NCBI RefSeq assembly: GCF_025147765.1
Contig: NZ_CP102265.1
Coordinates: 2,641,001-2,705,000, forward strand
Length of the DNA: 64,000 nt
Direction of reading: 5' to 3'
DNA from: Blautia obeum ATCC 29174
Lineage (GTDB): Bacteria; Bacillota; Clostridia; Lachnospirales; Lachnospiraceae
The first letter of the stretch is position 1. Each line of letters begins with the position of its first letter. Under the pieces are notes generated by a model. It did no database searches. It was not told the DNA's origin and saw only the letters and a program-made list of their open reading frames with translations. Both the position numbers and the translations under genes were made by a program. This document shows, piece by piece, positions 7,019 to 16,102 of the stretch.

Positions 7019-7962
7019 AATAAATCCTCCTCGTTCATCCGCAGTTCATCGGCTATCTCACTTAATTTTCTCAGCCGGTGATTAACCCCTGATTTTCCAA
7101 CCTGCGGATTTAACATCATTCCTAGTTCTTTAAGTGTGGCCTCCGGGTACTGCAATCTCAGTTCTGCAATTTCTGCCAGTCCTTCGTTCAGATTATGAAA
7201 TCCTTTTTTCTGTTCGATCAGCCTGATATCTTCGATCTGTTTGACTGCCGCGTTCACCGTTTTATTGATATTTGCTGTTTCACAGTTTACTTTCCGGTTG
7301 ACGGAATTACGCATCTCCTTCAGGATCCGGATATTCTCCAGATTCATCAGTGCCACATTTGCTTCCATAATTGCCAGCATATCTACGATCTGCGCGCCTT
7401 CTTTCACATAGACCACATATGACTTCTTACGCAGCACGATCTTCGCATCGATCTGAAAACTACAGATGATTTCTTGCAAATGCGCAGCTTTTCTCTCATC
7501 CTGAGTAACGATTTCAAAATGATACCCTTTTTCCGGATCACTGATCGATCCGGATGCAAGAAAAGCACCCCGGATAAACGCCCGCTTACAGCAGCTCTGC
7601 TGCGTGAGCAATGCATTCTCCGTATATAACGTTTCTCCGTCACCCTCATTCACCGAAAGTTTCGTTCCCTGAAGGACAGTCTCCACCTGTCCGGGATCTG
7701 TGATCTCCACATAATACACATTTCCCTTCTTCATCTGACGACTCTCGCGAATGGCTATTTCTGTTTCTATATTAAATGTTTTTTGTAATAAAGTAAAGTA
7801 CTTTCTCACCACAGCATCATTTTCTGTCTGAAACCGCAGTATCCCTGCGGCAGTCATTTTGCCACAGGCACTGAGCAATGCTGCAATTTCTGCAATCCGG
7901 CAGTGTCTTGCCGTGCTGATCTGTCTGGAAAGTTCTTCTTTCACCATCCCCGAAAAAGACAT
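7015..7962 (-). CDS. whiA: WhiA-type DNA-binding protein
   Basis: A 315-residue WhiA/YvcL protein: a degenerate LAGLIDADG homing-endonuclease-like N-terminal part (about 1-210, including CCKRAFIRGAFLASGSISDP) and a C-terminal helix-turn-helix (ATLKELGMMLNPQVGKSGVN). WhiA controls sporulation septation in actinomycetes and affects division and chromosome segregation in Firmicutes. I take the second ATG (7960-7962, MSFSGMVKEEL) because AGGAG is 2 nt from the first ATG but 7-8 nt from the second. It overlaps crh by 4 nt and follows rapZ. The yvcK homologue usual between them is absent. Confidence 0.9.
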   Translation of the reverse strand: MSFSGMVKEELSRQISTARHCRIAEIAALLSACGKMTAAGILRFQTENDAVVRKYFTLLQKTFNIETEIAIRESRQMKKGNVYYVEITDPGQVETVLQGTKLSVNEGDGETLYTENALLTQQSCCKRAFIRGAFLASGSISDPEKGYHFEIVTQDERKAAHLQEIICSFQIDAKIVLRKKSYVVYVKEGAQIVDMLAIMEANVALMNLENIRILKEMRNSVNRKVNCETANINKTVNAAVKQIEDIRLIEQKKGFHNLNEGLAEIAELRLQYPEATLKELGMMLNPQVGKSGVNHRLRKLSEIADELRMNEEDLL

Positions 7963-8021
7963 TTCCATTTCTCCTGTTCTGCTACTCTGTTTCGTTACAT
8001 TTCGATTTGCTCACAGCATCT

Positions 8022-8900
8022 CTACTTCTTCAGAAGAGCGTCCTTACCGATATCTCTGTGTTCCAGCCGTATTCCATATTCACGCTTCTCCACCAGTCTG
8101 TTATACAGAACCCTTGCCAGTGTCACAGATCTGTGTTTTCCTCCGGTACATCCTATTGCAATGACCAGACTTGTTTTGCCTTCCTTCGCATAATTCGGAA
8201 TCAGAAATTCAACCATATCTTCCAGTTTCTGAGCAAACTGTCTGGCTGTTTCATTATCCATCACATAATTATAAACACCCTCATCCATTCCCGTCTGCGG
8301 TCGCAGTTCATCTACATAATACGGATTTGGAAGAAAGCGGACATCAAAGACCAGGTCTGCATCTTCCGGTATTCCATACTTAAATCCGAAAGAAAGAACA
8401 GATATCATCATATTACTGAATTTTCCGTTATCAACAAAAATATTATTCAGTTCCTTCTTCAGTTCTCTGGTCAGCAGATGTGTTGTATCTATAATATAAT
8501 CTGCCCTGTTGCGTAAAAATTCTGTTTTTTTACGTTCCAGCCTGATTCCATCATCCACTCTTCCTGTCATGGCAAGCGGATGGCTTCTTCTTGATTCTTT
8601 ATATCTTTTGACAAGTACTTTATCATCCGCATCAAGAAAAAGGATCTCAAAAGTATGTCCTTCTGCTTTCAGTCTGTCAAGCACAACTTCCAGTTCTTCA
8701 AGAGCCCGTCCGCTGCGTGCATCAATACCTATCGCAGCGTTCTGTACTTCTTCATCCTGCGATGTCGCCATCAGCGAGACAAATTTCCCGACAAGCGCGA
8801 TCGGCAGATTATCTACACAAAAATATCTCGCATCCTCAAGCATTTTCAGTGCAGTAGATTTTCCTGCTCCTGACATGCCGGTAACAATTACAAGCCGCAT
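8022..8900 (-). CDS. rapZ: RNase adapter / nucleotide-binding protein RapZ (YvcJ)
   Basis: A 292-residue RapZ-family protein. Walker A is GMSGAGKS at residues 7-14; the C-terminal RapZ domain includes FGFKYGIPEDADLVFDVRFL and IGCTGGKHRSVTLA. In enterobacteria RapZ adapts GlmZ sRNA to RNase E; in Bacillus YvcJ binds and hydrolyses GTP and influences competence. RBS CAGGAGATAAAAC precedes the ATG. It lies 13 nt after murB and 60 nt before whiA. The exact role in Clostridia is not settled. Confidence 0.92.
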   Translation of the reverse strand: MRLVIVTGMSGAGKSTALKMLEDARYFCVDNLPIALVGKFVSLMATSQDEEVQNAAIGIDARSGRALEELEVVLDRLKAEGHTFEILFLDADDKVLVKRYKESRRSHPLAMTGRVDDGIRLERKKTEFLRNRADYIIDTTHLLTRELKKELNNIFVDNGKFSNMMISVLSFGFKYGIPEDADLVFDVRFLPNPYYVDELRPQTGMDEGVYNYVMDNETARQFAQKLEDMVEFLIPNYAKEGKTSLVIAIGCTGGKHRSVTLARVLYNRLVEKREYGIRLEHRDIGKDALLKK

Positions 8901-8913
8901 GTTTTATCTCCTG

Positions 8914-9825
8914 TTAAAATTCTCCCAGAAATTTCACTTCCGGTTCAAGTGTCACTCCAAATTTAGCATATACAATCTCTGTTACATGCTTCATCAGGCT
9001 GCGTACATCTTCAGCAGTAGCGTCTCCTGTATTGATCACAAAGCCGCAGTGTTTCTCCGATACCTGGGCTCCACCCACGCGATAACCCCGCAGTCCGCTG
9101 TCCATGATCAGTTTGCCGGCAAAATATCCTTCCGGTCGTTTAAATGTACTTCCAGCACTTGGATATTCCAGCGGCTGTTTCGATGTACGCTGCTCACTGA
9201 GCTTTCTGGTCAGCATTTTTATTTCCTCGAGATTGCCTTCTTTAAGAGAGAGCACCGCACCCAGGACAATATATCCTGCTGTTTTTATGATGCTCGTTCT
9301 ATATCCCATCTGAAGTTCTTCTGCCGGAATCTCAAAGACCTTTCCGCTCTGGTCCATTACCATTACTTTTCGAAGAACATCTTTCATTTCTCCACCGTAC
9401 GCCCCGGCGTTCATGACCACTGCTCCGCCAAGCGTCCCCGGAATTCCTCCGGCAAATTCAAATCCTGTCAGTGATGCTCTTCTGGCAGCTACAGCAATCG
9501 TAGAAAGCAGTGCTCCCGCTGATGCATGGATCTCCGTACCTTCTACTTTTACTTCTCCGAAATTACGGTCCAGCTGAATCACAACCCCCCGGTATCCTCT
9601 GTCACTGACAAGAAGATTGCTTCCATTTCCAAGAATAAAATACGGGAGATCTTCTGTCCTGCAGATTTCCAGTATTCTTTGCACCTCTTCAAGATTCCCA
9701 GGCATAACAAATACTTCTGCCGGACCGCCGATTCGAAAAGTTGTATGACGTTTCATCGGTTCTTCCAAAAGCACTCGATCACTTCCAAACTCCCGGCAAA
9801 ACTTCTGTTTTATTTCTTCATTCAC
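8914..9825 (-). CDS. murB: UDP-N-acetylenolpyruvoylglucosamine reductase
   Basis: MurB catalyses NADPH-dependent reduction of UDP-GlcNAc-enolpyruvate to UDP-MurNAc in peptidoglycan synthesis; cytoplasmic, FAD-bound. The 303-residue product has the FAD-binding elements FILGNGSNLLVSDRGYRG and FEFAGGIPGTLGGAVVMNAG, the proton-donor serine in PSAGSTFKRPEG, and the C-terminal glutamate in LEPEVKFLG. Length and the missing extra loop fit the short type II MurB of Gram-positives. It is second in the tcdA operon, with a weak RBS. Confidence 0.95.
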   Translation of the reverse strand: MNEEIKQKFCREFGSDRVLLEEPMKRHTTFRIGGPAEVFVMPGNLEEVQRILEICRTEDLPYFILGNGSNLLVSDRGYRGVVIQLDRNFGEVKVEGTEIHASAGALLSTIAVAARRASLTGFEFAGGIPGTLGGAVVMNAGAYGGEMKDVLRKVMVMDQSGKVFEIPAEELQMGYRTSIIKTAGYIVLGAVLSLKEGNLEEIKMLTRKLSEQRTSKQPLEYPSAGSTFKRPEGYFAGKLIMDSGLRGYRVGGAQVSEKHCGFVINTGDATAEDVRSLMKHVTEIVYAKFGVTLEPEVKFLGEF

Positions 9826-9862
9826 AGATTTTGTCCCCTATCTTTCTATTCAGTTAATATCC

Positions 9863-10600
9863 TTATTTATTTCTTGTTTTCTCCGCCAGCAGGTCTTTCA
9901 CCACCTCTGCAGATACCAGCATTCCTGCTGTTCCCTGCACAAACGAAATGCTTCCGCTTCCTTCCGACGCCCGGTCGGTATTGTTATCTTTCATTATCCT
10001 GCTGTTCTTTTCCTTACGGATTTTTTCACGAGAATATAACACCTTGACTTTTCGGACGTTTTTTTTGCGAAGCTCGACACGAATAGTTTTCGCAAACGGA
10101 TCATTGCTTACCCTGGAAATATCTGCGATCTCAAGTCTTGCCGGATTCAGTTTGTTTTCTGTCGTGAGACATGAGATCACCGGAACTCCACAGGCTTTTG
10201 CCTGTTCGATCAGAAGAATCTTGGATGCCAATGAATTCATCGCATCTACAATATAGTCATACGCCTTCAGATCAAACATCCCTGCTGTATCATTACTATA
10301 ATATGTTTCATAGGTATGCACCAGAATATCCTCATCAATGTCACGAATATGTTCTTTTGCTACCTGAACTTTTTTGCGGCCTATTGCCGAACGCAATGCA
10401 TATAACTGCCTGTTGATGTCAGTCAGAGAAATATCTTCATTATCAACAAGTGTAAGGCTTCCAACTCCACAGCGTGCAAGAGCTTCCACCACATACGAAC
10501 CGATACCACCAATGCCGAACACTGCGATTTTCGCACTGCCAAGCCGTTTCACGCCTTTGGTTCCAAGCAGATTTTCCATTCTGGAAAATGCATCGTACAT
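9863..10600 (-). CDS. tcdA: tRNA threonylcarbamoyladenosine dehydratase
   Basis: A 245-residue E1-like (ThiF/MoeB fold) enzyme. TcdA (CsdL/YgdL) converts t6A37 in ANN-decoding tRNAs to the cyclic form ct6A using ATP. Evidence: nucleotide-binding loop AVFGIGGIGSYVVEAL (about 27-42), DNEDISLTDINRQLYAL with the adenylation arginine, and the subfamily motif ISCLTTENKLNPARLEIADI followed by RVSNDPFAK. It is the first gene of the operon with an AGGAGGAGG Shine-Dalgarno sequence. Confidence 0.9.
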   Translation of the reverse strand: MYDAFSRMENLLGTKGVKRLGSAKIAVFGIGGIGSYVVEALARCGVGSLTLVDNEDISLTDINRQLYALRSAIGRKKVQVAKEHIRDIDEDILVHTYETYYSNDTAGMFDLKAYDYIVDAMNSLASKILLIEQAKACGVPVISCLTTENKLNPARLEIADISRVSNDPFAKTIRVELRKKNVRKVKVLYSREKIRKEKNSRIMKDNNTDRASEGSGSISFVQGTAGMLVSAEVVKDLLAEKTRNK

Positions 10601-10667
10601 GTGTAAACCTCCTCCTGTTTTTTCATTATTTATTAAAACTTCTCTATCTCCACCCTAACTAAAGCTC

Positions 10668-10696
10668 ATTATACTATCCACACAAAAGAATGTACA
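10668..10696 (-). promoter_or_regulatory. Promoter of the tcdA operon
   Basis: On the minus strand TGTACA (-35, 10691-10696; 4 of 6 consensus) and a perfect TATAAT (-10, 10668-10673) are 17 bp apart, about 68 bp before the tcdA start. Confidence 0.6.
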
Positions 10697-10799
10697 GTTT
10701 TTCATACTTTTTTTACAATCCGTGCATGAATCATGAACAGTTCCATATACTACTGACATTAACTGTGTTCTTTTGCTTTTCGATTGGCAATAGCCTTCT

Positions 10800-10806
10800 C
10801 ATTATA
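10800..10806 (+). promoter_or_regulatory. Candidate forespore (sigma-F/G-type) -10 element for spoVAC
   Basis: CATTATA matches the CATnnTA -10 consensus of sigma-F/sigma-G and lies about 90 bp before spoVAC. No convincing -35 (GnATR) is present at the right distance, so this is a weak call based on one hexamer-sized match and on the known forespore expression of spoVA genes. Confidence 0.3.
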
Positions 10807-10897
10807 TGCATAAATAACGTAAAAGTCAAAAGAAAACCATGTTTTTTTACAAATAAATTTTTTTATTCCAAAAATTGTTAAGGAAAGGATGGATTAC

Positions 10898-11365
10898 ATG
10901 TCAGAAGAAAAACAACGCGAAAAACAGAAAGCATACGAAAAATACGTAAAAAAGATCACTCCTGTTCACAATCTTCCGTTAAACATGCTGAAAGCATTCC
11001 TGACTGGCGGACTGATCTGTGTTCTCGGTCAGCTTATCCTGAACACCGCATCTTCTATAGGAGCTGACAAAGAAACTGCCGGAAACTGGTGTTCTCTTCT
11101 GCTGATCTTTATCAGTGTTATTCTGACTGGTCTGAATGTTTATTCTAAAATAGGAAAATTCGGCGGTGCCGGAGGGTTGGTCCCTATTACCGGTTTCGCC
11201 AATTCTGTTGCCGCATCGGCTATCGAATACCGTGCAGAAGGTCAGGTCTTCGGAATCGGCTGCAAGATTTTCACGATTGCCGGCCCCGTCATCCTGTATG
11301 GCATTTTAAGTTCCTGGCTTCTTGGCCTTATTTATTATGTATACAAACTCCTGGAGGTGATCTGA
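10898..11365 (+). CDS. spoVAC: Stage V sporulation protein AC
   Basis: A 155-residue membrane protein of the SpoVA channel that moves Ca-dipicolinic acid into the developing spore and out during germination; Bacillus SpoVAC is mechanosensitive. Helices are at about 28-50, 60-80, 95-115 and 130-150, with the family pattern AFLTGGLICVLGQ and GGAGGLVPITGFANS. The start at 10898 is preferred over an ATG three codons earlier because GGAAAGG would directly abut the earlier one. It overlaps spoVAD by one base (TGATG). Confidence 0.93.
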   Translation: MSEEKQREKQKAYEKYVKKITPVHNLPLNMLKAFLTGGLICVLGQLILNTASSIGADKETAGNWCSLLLIFISVILTGLNVYSKIGKFGGAGGLVPITGFANSVAASAIEYRAEGQVFGIGCKIFTIAGPVILYGILSSWLLGLIYYVYKLLEVI

Positions 11366-12447
11366 TGAATTCCGGAACTCTGCTCGGGAAGGCAAGTATC
11401 TCTTTTTCCCGCCCCGTTTATATTCAAAGCTGCGCGTCCGTAGTTGGTCCCAAAGAAGGGGATGGTCCTTTAAAAAACTGTTTTGATATGATCTGTGATG
11501 ATCCGATGTTCGGAGAAAAGAAATGGGAAGCTGCTGAAAGTGCCATGCAAAAAGAGGCCGCTGTTCTTGCGATCGGAAAAGCCGGTCTTACACCGGATGA
11601 TATTCGATTTGTCTTCGCTGGTGACCTGCTCGCCCAGACCATTGCTTCTTCCTTTGGTATTGCAGAAATGGGAATTCCATTCTTCGGTCTGTATGGTGCC
11701 TGCTCTACAATGGGAGAATCACTCTCTCTTGGAGCTATCGCCGTATCTGCCGGATATGGGCATCACATTCTCTGTGCCACCTCCAGCCATTTTGCCACTG
11801 CCGAAAAAGAATTTCGTTTTCCTCTTGGTTACGGCTGTCAGCGCCCTCTTTCCGCTACCTGGACTGTTACCGGAAGCGCTGCCTGTATTCTCAGTCCAGA
11901 GGCCCCTCATCCATCAGAAATAGTCGGTTCTTCACTTCTCAGAAGTACCCTCGGATCTGTAGCGATCACCGGAATCACCACAGGAAAAGTCATTGATTTT
12001 GGCTTTCGTGATTCTCTCAACATGGGTGGCTGTATGGCTCCTGCCGCATGTGATACCATTTACCGGAATTTTGAGGACTTCGGGCGTTCTGTAAATGACT
12101 ACGATGCTGTTCTGACAGGAGACCTCGGTGTTGTTGGACGGCAGATCCTTCTCGATCTTCTGAAAGAAAAAAATATAGATCTGTCATCCGTCCATCAGGA
12201 CTGTGGTCTGCTGATATACGATAACCAGAAACAGGATACACATTCCGGCGGCAGCGGCTGTGGCTGTGCAGCCTCTGTACTTGCCGCCTATATTCTTCCC
12301 CGTGTCGTGTCCGGCTTTTGGAAACGTGTCCTCTTTGTACCGACCGGCGCCATGCTTTCCAAAGTCAGTTTTAACGAAGGCGAATCTGTTGCCGGAATCG
12401 CCCACGGAGTTGTCATCGAACACATCAGTAAAGAAACGGAGGTCTGA
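11365..12447 (+). CDS. spoVAD: Stage V sporulation protein AD
   Basis: A 360-residue thiolase-fold protein of the SpoVA complex; in Bacillus SpoVAD binds dipicolinic acid directly and is essential for its uptake. It starts MNSGTLLGKASISFSRPVYI. The thiolase-like nucleophile-elbow region GLYGACSTMGESL has Cys113, and the family segments SSHFATAEKEFRFPLGYGCQ and HSGGSGCGCAASVL are present. RBS GGAGGTGATC; start codon overlaps the spoVAC stop; spoVAE follows 2 nt later. SpoVAD is not known to act as a thiolase. Confidence 0.95.
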   Translation: MNSGTLLGKASISFSRPVYIQSCASVVGPKEGDGPLKNCFDMICDDPMFGEKKWEAAESAMQKEAAVLAIGKAGLTPDDIRFVFAGDLLAQTIASSFGIAEMGIPFFGLYGACSTMGESLSLGAIAVSAGYGHHILCATSSHFATAEKEFRFPLGYGCQRPLSATWTVTGSAACILSPEAPHPSEIVGSSLLRSTLGSVAITGITTGKVIDFGFRDSLNMGGCMAPAACDTIYRNFEDFGRSVNDYDAVLTGDLGVVGRQILLDLLKEKNIDLSSVHQDCGLLIYDNQKQDTHSGGSGCGCAASVLAAYILPRVVSGFWKRVLFVPTGAMLSKVSFNEGESVAGIAHGVVIEHISKETEV

Positions 12448-12449
12448 CC

Positions 12450-12806
12450 ATGGATTATTTTAATGCATTCTGGGTAGGTGGACTGATCTGTGCTCTTGTA
12501 CAGATTCTTCTGGACAAAACCAAGCTGCTTCCGGGCCGTGTTATGGTCCTGCTCGTCTGCTCCGGTGCTGTCTTGAGTTTTCTGGGCTTTTACCAGCCTT
12601 TTATAGAATATGCAGGCGCAGGTGCCAGTGTTCCACTTCTTGGATTTGGAAATATTCTGTGGAAAGGCATGAAAAAAGCGATCGATGAAAACGGTTTTCT
12701 CGGTCTGTTCACTGGTGGTTTCACTGCCTGTGCCGTTGGTGTTTCTGCCGCATTGATTTTTTCATATCTGGCAAGTCTGATTTTTCATCCCAGAATGAAA
12801 GAATAA
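12450..12806 (+). CDS. spoVAE: Stage V sporulation protein AE
   Basis: A 118-residue integral membrane subunit of the SpoVA channel, SpoVAEb type. It starts MDYFNAFWVGGLICALVQIL and shows about four hydrophobic helices with GAGASVPLLGFGNILWKGMK, paralogous to SpoVAC. It lies 2 nt after spoVAD, in the C-D-E order typical of the minimal spoVA operon. No terminator is evident after it; the next gene is sstT, with its own promoter. Confidence 0.92.
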   Translation: MDYFNAFWVGGLICALVQILLDKTKLLPGRVMVLLVCSGAVLSFLGFYQPFIEYAGAGASVPLLGFGNILWKGMKKAIDENGFLGLFTGGFTACAVGVSAALIFSYLASLIFHPRMKE

Positions 12807-12854
12807 TAAATTCCCCATTTGTCTGCCACCAGCGAACATCTGTAAATTATTCTA

Positions 12855-12883
12855 TTGCGTTCTCTGTCCTTTTCGTTTATAAT
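12855..12883 (+). promoter_or_regulatory. Promoter of sstT
   Basis: TTGCGT (12855-12860) and a perfect TATAAT (12878-12883) separated by 17 bp, about 40 bp before the sstT start. A vegetative-type promoter, so sstT is not simply part of the spoVA transcript. Confidence 0.75.
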
Positions 12884-12923
12884 GTACCCTGTTATCATTT
12901 TAAAACGTTAAAGGAGTAGAAAT

Positions 12924-14150
12924 ATGAAAAAGCTTTGGAACAAATGGACAGACATCGCTCTGGTAAAGCGAATCCTGGTTGGACTGATTCTCGGTGCTAT
13001 CCTCGGAATCGCTGTACCAGGGGCGACCGGCATCGCAATCCTTGGAGATGTCTTTGTAAGTGCACTTAAGGCGATCGCACCACTTCTGGTATTCTTTCTT
13101 GTTATCAGTTCTCTGTGTAACGCAGGTAAATCTCACGGCGGTGTCATCAAGACAGTTATCATACTTTACATGTTCAGTACTGTACTTGCCGCAGTCATTG
13201 CCGTATTTGCAAGTATGGCATTTCCTGTAAAACTGACACTTGCCACTGCTGCCACTACAGATGCAGCAGCACCGCAGGGTATTGTCGAGGTTCTCAACAA
13301 TCTCCTTCTGAATCTAGTTGCCAACCCGGTATCTTCCCTTGTGAACGCAAACTATGTCGGCATCCTTATGTGGGCAATTCTTCTTGGCCTTGCATTCCGT
13401 GCTGCCAATAACATGACCCAAAATGTACTTAAAGATGTTGCTGATGGAATTTCCACAGTTGTTACCTGGATCATCAATATGGCTCCATTCGGTATCTTCG
13501 GTCTTGTATTCAACACAGTATCTACCAATGGCCTGGATATCTTCACAACATATGGAAAACTGCTTCTTCTGCTTGTCGGATGTATGCTTTTTATCTATTT
13601 TGTAACAAACCCTCTTCTGGTATACTGGTGTATCCGCAAGAATCCATATCCGCTGATCTTCCACTGTCTGAAGAGAAGTGCTCTGACTGCTTTTTTCACA
13701 AGAAGTTCTGCAGCCAATATCCCGGTCAATATGAAAGTCTGTGAAGAAATGGGACTTGACCGTGATACATATTCTGTAACGATTCCTCTTGGTGCAACGA
13801 TCAACATGGACGGTGCTGCCATCACGATCACTGTCATGACGATGGCAACCGCCTTTACCCTTGGCATTCATGTAGATATCCCTACTGCAATCATCTTAAG
13901 CCTTCTGGCTGCTCTGTCAGCCTGTGGTGCATCTGGTGTTGCCGGTGGTTCTCTGCTTCTGATTCCGATGGCATGCTCCCTGTTTGGCATCTCAGATGAT
14001 GTCTCCATGCAGGTCGTTGCAGTAGGATTCATCATCGGAGTGATCCAGGACTCTGTAGAAACAGCCCTGAACTCTTCATCCGACCTTCTTCTCTCTGCTT
14101 CTGCTGAATTCAGACAGTGGCGACTCGAAGGAAAAGAAATCAAATTCTGA
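12924..14150 (+). CDS. sstT: Sodium/serine-threonine symporter
   Basis: A 408-residue member of the dicarboxylate/amino acid:cation symporter family, SstT branch, importing Ser/Thr with Na+. It begins MKKLWNKWTDIALVKRILVG, and has the helical-hairpin motifs TRSSAANIPVNMKVCEEMG and TIPLGATINMDGAAITITVM and the SstT-type VIQDSVETALNSSSDLL near the C-terminus. About eight transmembrane helices plus two re-entrant hairpins are expected. RBS AAAGGAGTAGAAAT. Own promoter and terminator, inserted between the two halves of the spoVA gene set. Confidence 0.92.
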   Translation: MKKLWNKWTDIALVKRILVGLILGAILGIAVPGATGIAILGDVFVSALKAIAPLLVFFLVISSLCNAGKSHGGVIKTVIILYMFSTVLAAVIAVFASMAFPVKLTLATAATTDAAAPQGIVEVLNNLLLNLVANPVSSLVNANYVGILMWAILLGLAFRAANNMTQNVLKDVADGISTVVTWIINMAPFGIFGLVFNTVSTNGLDIFTTYGKLLLLLVGCMLFIYFVTNPLLVYWCIRKNPYPLIFHCLKRSALTAFFTRSSAANIPVNMKVCEEMGLDRDTYSVTIPLGATINMDGAAITITVMTMATAFTLGIHVDIPTAIILSLLAALSACGASGVAGGSLLLIPMACSLFGISDDVSMQVVAVGFIIGVIQDSVETALNSSSDLLLSASAEFRQWRLEGKEIKF

Positions 14151-14168
14151 TCAGATCAGACATACACG

Positions 14169-14200
14169 AAAGCCCCGGCATTAATCTGTCGGGGCTTTTT
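14169..14200 (+). terminator. Terminator of sstT
   Basis: GC-rich stem AAGCCCCGGC/GTCGGGGCTT with a short loop, ending in TTTTT. It sits between the convergent sstT and spoVAB genes and may also slow transcription arriving on the minus strand, although the tail there is poor. Confidence 0.85.
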
Positions 14201-14234
14201 GCTGCCATTTCATCCTTTCTTTGTATACTTTTGT

Positions 14235-14651
14235 CTACCATCTTTTCCAGAAAAACAATCCTGCCCCGAAGCCTTTTCCAAGTGCTAACATCAGCACAAA
14301 CACTGCCAGGTATCGAACGATTCTTGCCCGGCGCATAAATATCGGAAACACATTCAGGATTTCTGCAAGTGCCATAGCCCAGCATCCAACAAAAATTCCT
14401 CCAAACAGTCCAAATATCCCAAGGAATATGGAACGTCCCGGCAAATGGACCTCAAAAATCTGAAACAAATTTCCCAGTACAGCACCAGCAGAAACCATAT
14501 CTTCATAAAACAGGATGTGCTTTGCAGTATGTGTACGGTCAGCAAAATCAGAGATCACTCCCAGTTCCACAATAAAGGAGAACACACCTCCTGCAACAAC
14601 CATTCCTGCGCTGATACCGATCAGTGCCAGAAACACATTTCGCCACCACAT
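14235..14651 (-). CDS. spoVAB: Stage V sporulation protein AB
   Basis: A 138-residue membrane protein, SpoVAB family, with four helices (about 5-30, 48-68, 72-95, 105-130); starts MWWRNVFLALIGISAGMVVA and includes GIFGLFGGIFVGCWAMALAE. It overlaps the stop of spoVAA by one base. It is the last gene of the spoIIA-sigF-spoVAA-spoVAB run. The role is presumed to be in the dipicolinate channel, since spoVAA and spoVAB accompany the other spoVA genes in Bacillus. Confidence 0.88.
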   Translation of the reverse strand: MWWRNVFLALIGISAGMVVAGGVFSFIVELGVISDFADRTHTAKHILFYEDMVSAGAVLGNLFQIFEVHLPGRSIFLGIFGLFGGIFVGCWAMALAEILNVFPIFMRRARIVRYLAVFVLMLALGKGFGAGLFFWKRW

Positions 14652-15292
14652 TATCGATCACCCACTTCAAGTTCTTCTTTTCTTCTGGATGCATTTTCTA
14701 CGAGTGCCGTCTGAATATCATTTTCATAGAGACGCATCTGCACCTCCATCGGAGTCGGATCGACTGTAAATCGTTTTTTACCAAAATGATTAAAAAAGAC
14801 CAGGATTCCAAATGTCAGTCCAATAGAATATGTGACTTCCAGAACAGTGAAGCCATCACTTTGTTTTCCCATCACAAGTTCATATATCTGACCAAACAGT
14901 TTTGTTCCACCCACATCATTATTAAATGCCATGATTGAAAATGCCGAGCCAAAAAAGATAATTGCTGCCACAACTGCCACTTTGAGGATATGCCAGAGAT
15001 ATGGCGAAGTTTTCTGATTTTCGTATGTCACGATAATATCCGCTTCTCCAAGATTCTGCACTTCTACTTCAGGGTACGTAGCATGGATACAGGCAATGAT
15101 TTCCAGTACAGAGACCACATACCGCTGTTCTCTGTTTCCATGAAGCTTCAGTATCTTTACTGTCTGAAGTTTCGGCAGAAATTTTTTATCGGAACATTCC
15201 ATGCTGACAATATCCTTCAGAAACACATCCTGTTCTGTCACTTCAACATTGCGGTCTCCTTTTATATAAAGTGTTATATTTTCGGAAGCCAT
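14651..15292 (-). CDS. spoVAA: Stage V sporulation protein AA
   Basis: A 213-residue protein with a soluble N-terminal domain of about 115 residues (MASENITLYIKGDRNVEVTE) and two C-terminal helices (about 117-140, 158-180) with IMAFNNDVGGTKLFGQIYEL and TYSIGLTFGILVFFNHFGKK, the SpoVAA pattern. It lies 72 nt after sigF, so forespore expression along with the spoIIA operon is likely. Confidence 0.9.
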   Translation of the reverse strand: MASENITLYIKGDRNVEVTEQDVFLKDIVSMECSDKKFLPKLQTVKILKLHGNREQRYVVSVLEIIACIHATYPEVEVQNLGEADIIVTYENQKTSPYLWHILKVAVVAAIIFFGSAFSIMAFNNDVGGTKLFGQIYELVMGKQSDGFTVLEVTYSIGLTFGILVFFNHFGKKRFTVDPTPMEVQMRLYENDIQTALVENASRRKEELEVGDR

Positions 15293-15364
15293 ACTTTCAT
15301 CTGTCCTTTCTTTTTTTACAGGACATTTTGTCCGATATATACAGTATCTTTATATTCAGCAATT

Positions 15365-16099
15365 TTATACTTCCGTTTTATCCTGTATCTCTTTTTTGAG
15401 TCTGTGTAAGATTCTTTTTTCCATTCTCGAAACCTGCACCTGTGATATTCCCAGCCTCTTTGCCACCTCCGTTTGTGTCATATCACAGAAATAACGCATG
15501 CAGATCAGCCTTCTTTCTTCTGTTCCCAATATATTTAGTAATTCTTCCAGAAAGATTTTGTCCAGTATTCTTTCCTGCCTGTTTTCCTTCTCCGGAAGCT
15601 TGTCCAAAAGCTGCAATTCCGTTCCTTCCCCCTGATGTATAGGACGATAGATTGATTCTACTTCTGTTGCTGCATCCGATGCCATGGCAATTTCCTCCGG
15701 TGTCATTCCCAGCTCTTCTGCCAGCTCTGTCACCGTCGGCTCCCTACCCAGATTCTTTTCCAGTTTTTCCCGCATTTTATAAATGCGATATTGATTTTCT
15801 TTTATGCTGCGGCTGACCTTCAGCATCCCGTCATCTCGCAGGAAACGTTTGATTTCTCCCGCAATCATTGGTACTGCATACGTAGAAAATTTCACATCAT
15901 ATGACAGATCAAATTTATCTACTGCTTTCAAGAGTCCGATACTGCCAATCTGAAACAAATCTTCCATCTCTGCACCTCTTCCCAGGAATCTGTGTGCAAC
16001 ACTGTAGATCAGTCCTGTGTTTTCATGGAACAAAATGTCTCTTGCTTCTTTATCCCCCTGGTGCGCACGCCCGATCAGGGCAACGGTATCCCAGGTCAT
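15365..16099 (-). CDS. sigF: RNA polymerase forespore-specific sigma factor F
   Basis: Sigma-F, the first forespore-specific sigma factor, held inactive by SpoIIAB until asymmetric division. The 244-residue product has region 2 (DLFQIGSIGLLKAVDKFDL and KFSTYAVPMIAGEIKRFLRD), region 3 (EPTVTELAEELGMTPEEIAM) and region 4 with a helix-turn-helix (TQTEVAKRLGISQVQVSRME). The ATG is 3 nt after the spoIIAB stop and lacks a clear Shine-Dalgarno sequence, suggesting coupled translation. Confidence 0.96.
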   Translation of the reverse strand: MTWDTVALIGRAHQGDKEARDILFHENTGLIYSVAHRFLGRGAEMEDLFQIGSIGLLKAVDKFDLSYDVKFSTYAVPMIAGEIKRFLRDDGMLKVSRSIKENQYRIYKMREKLEKNLGREPTVTELAEELGMTPEEIAMASDAATEVESIYRPIHQGEGTELQLLDKLPEKENRQERILDKIFLEELLNILGTEERRLICMRYFCDMTQTEVAKRLGISQVQVSRMEKRILHRLKKEIQDKTEV

Positions 16100-16102
16100 T
16101 TT

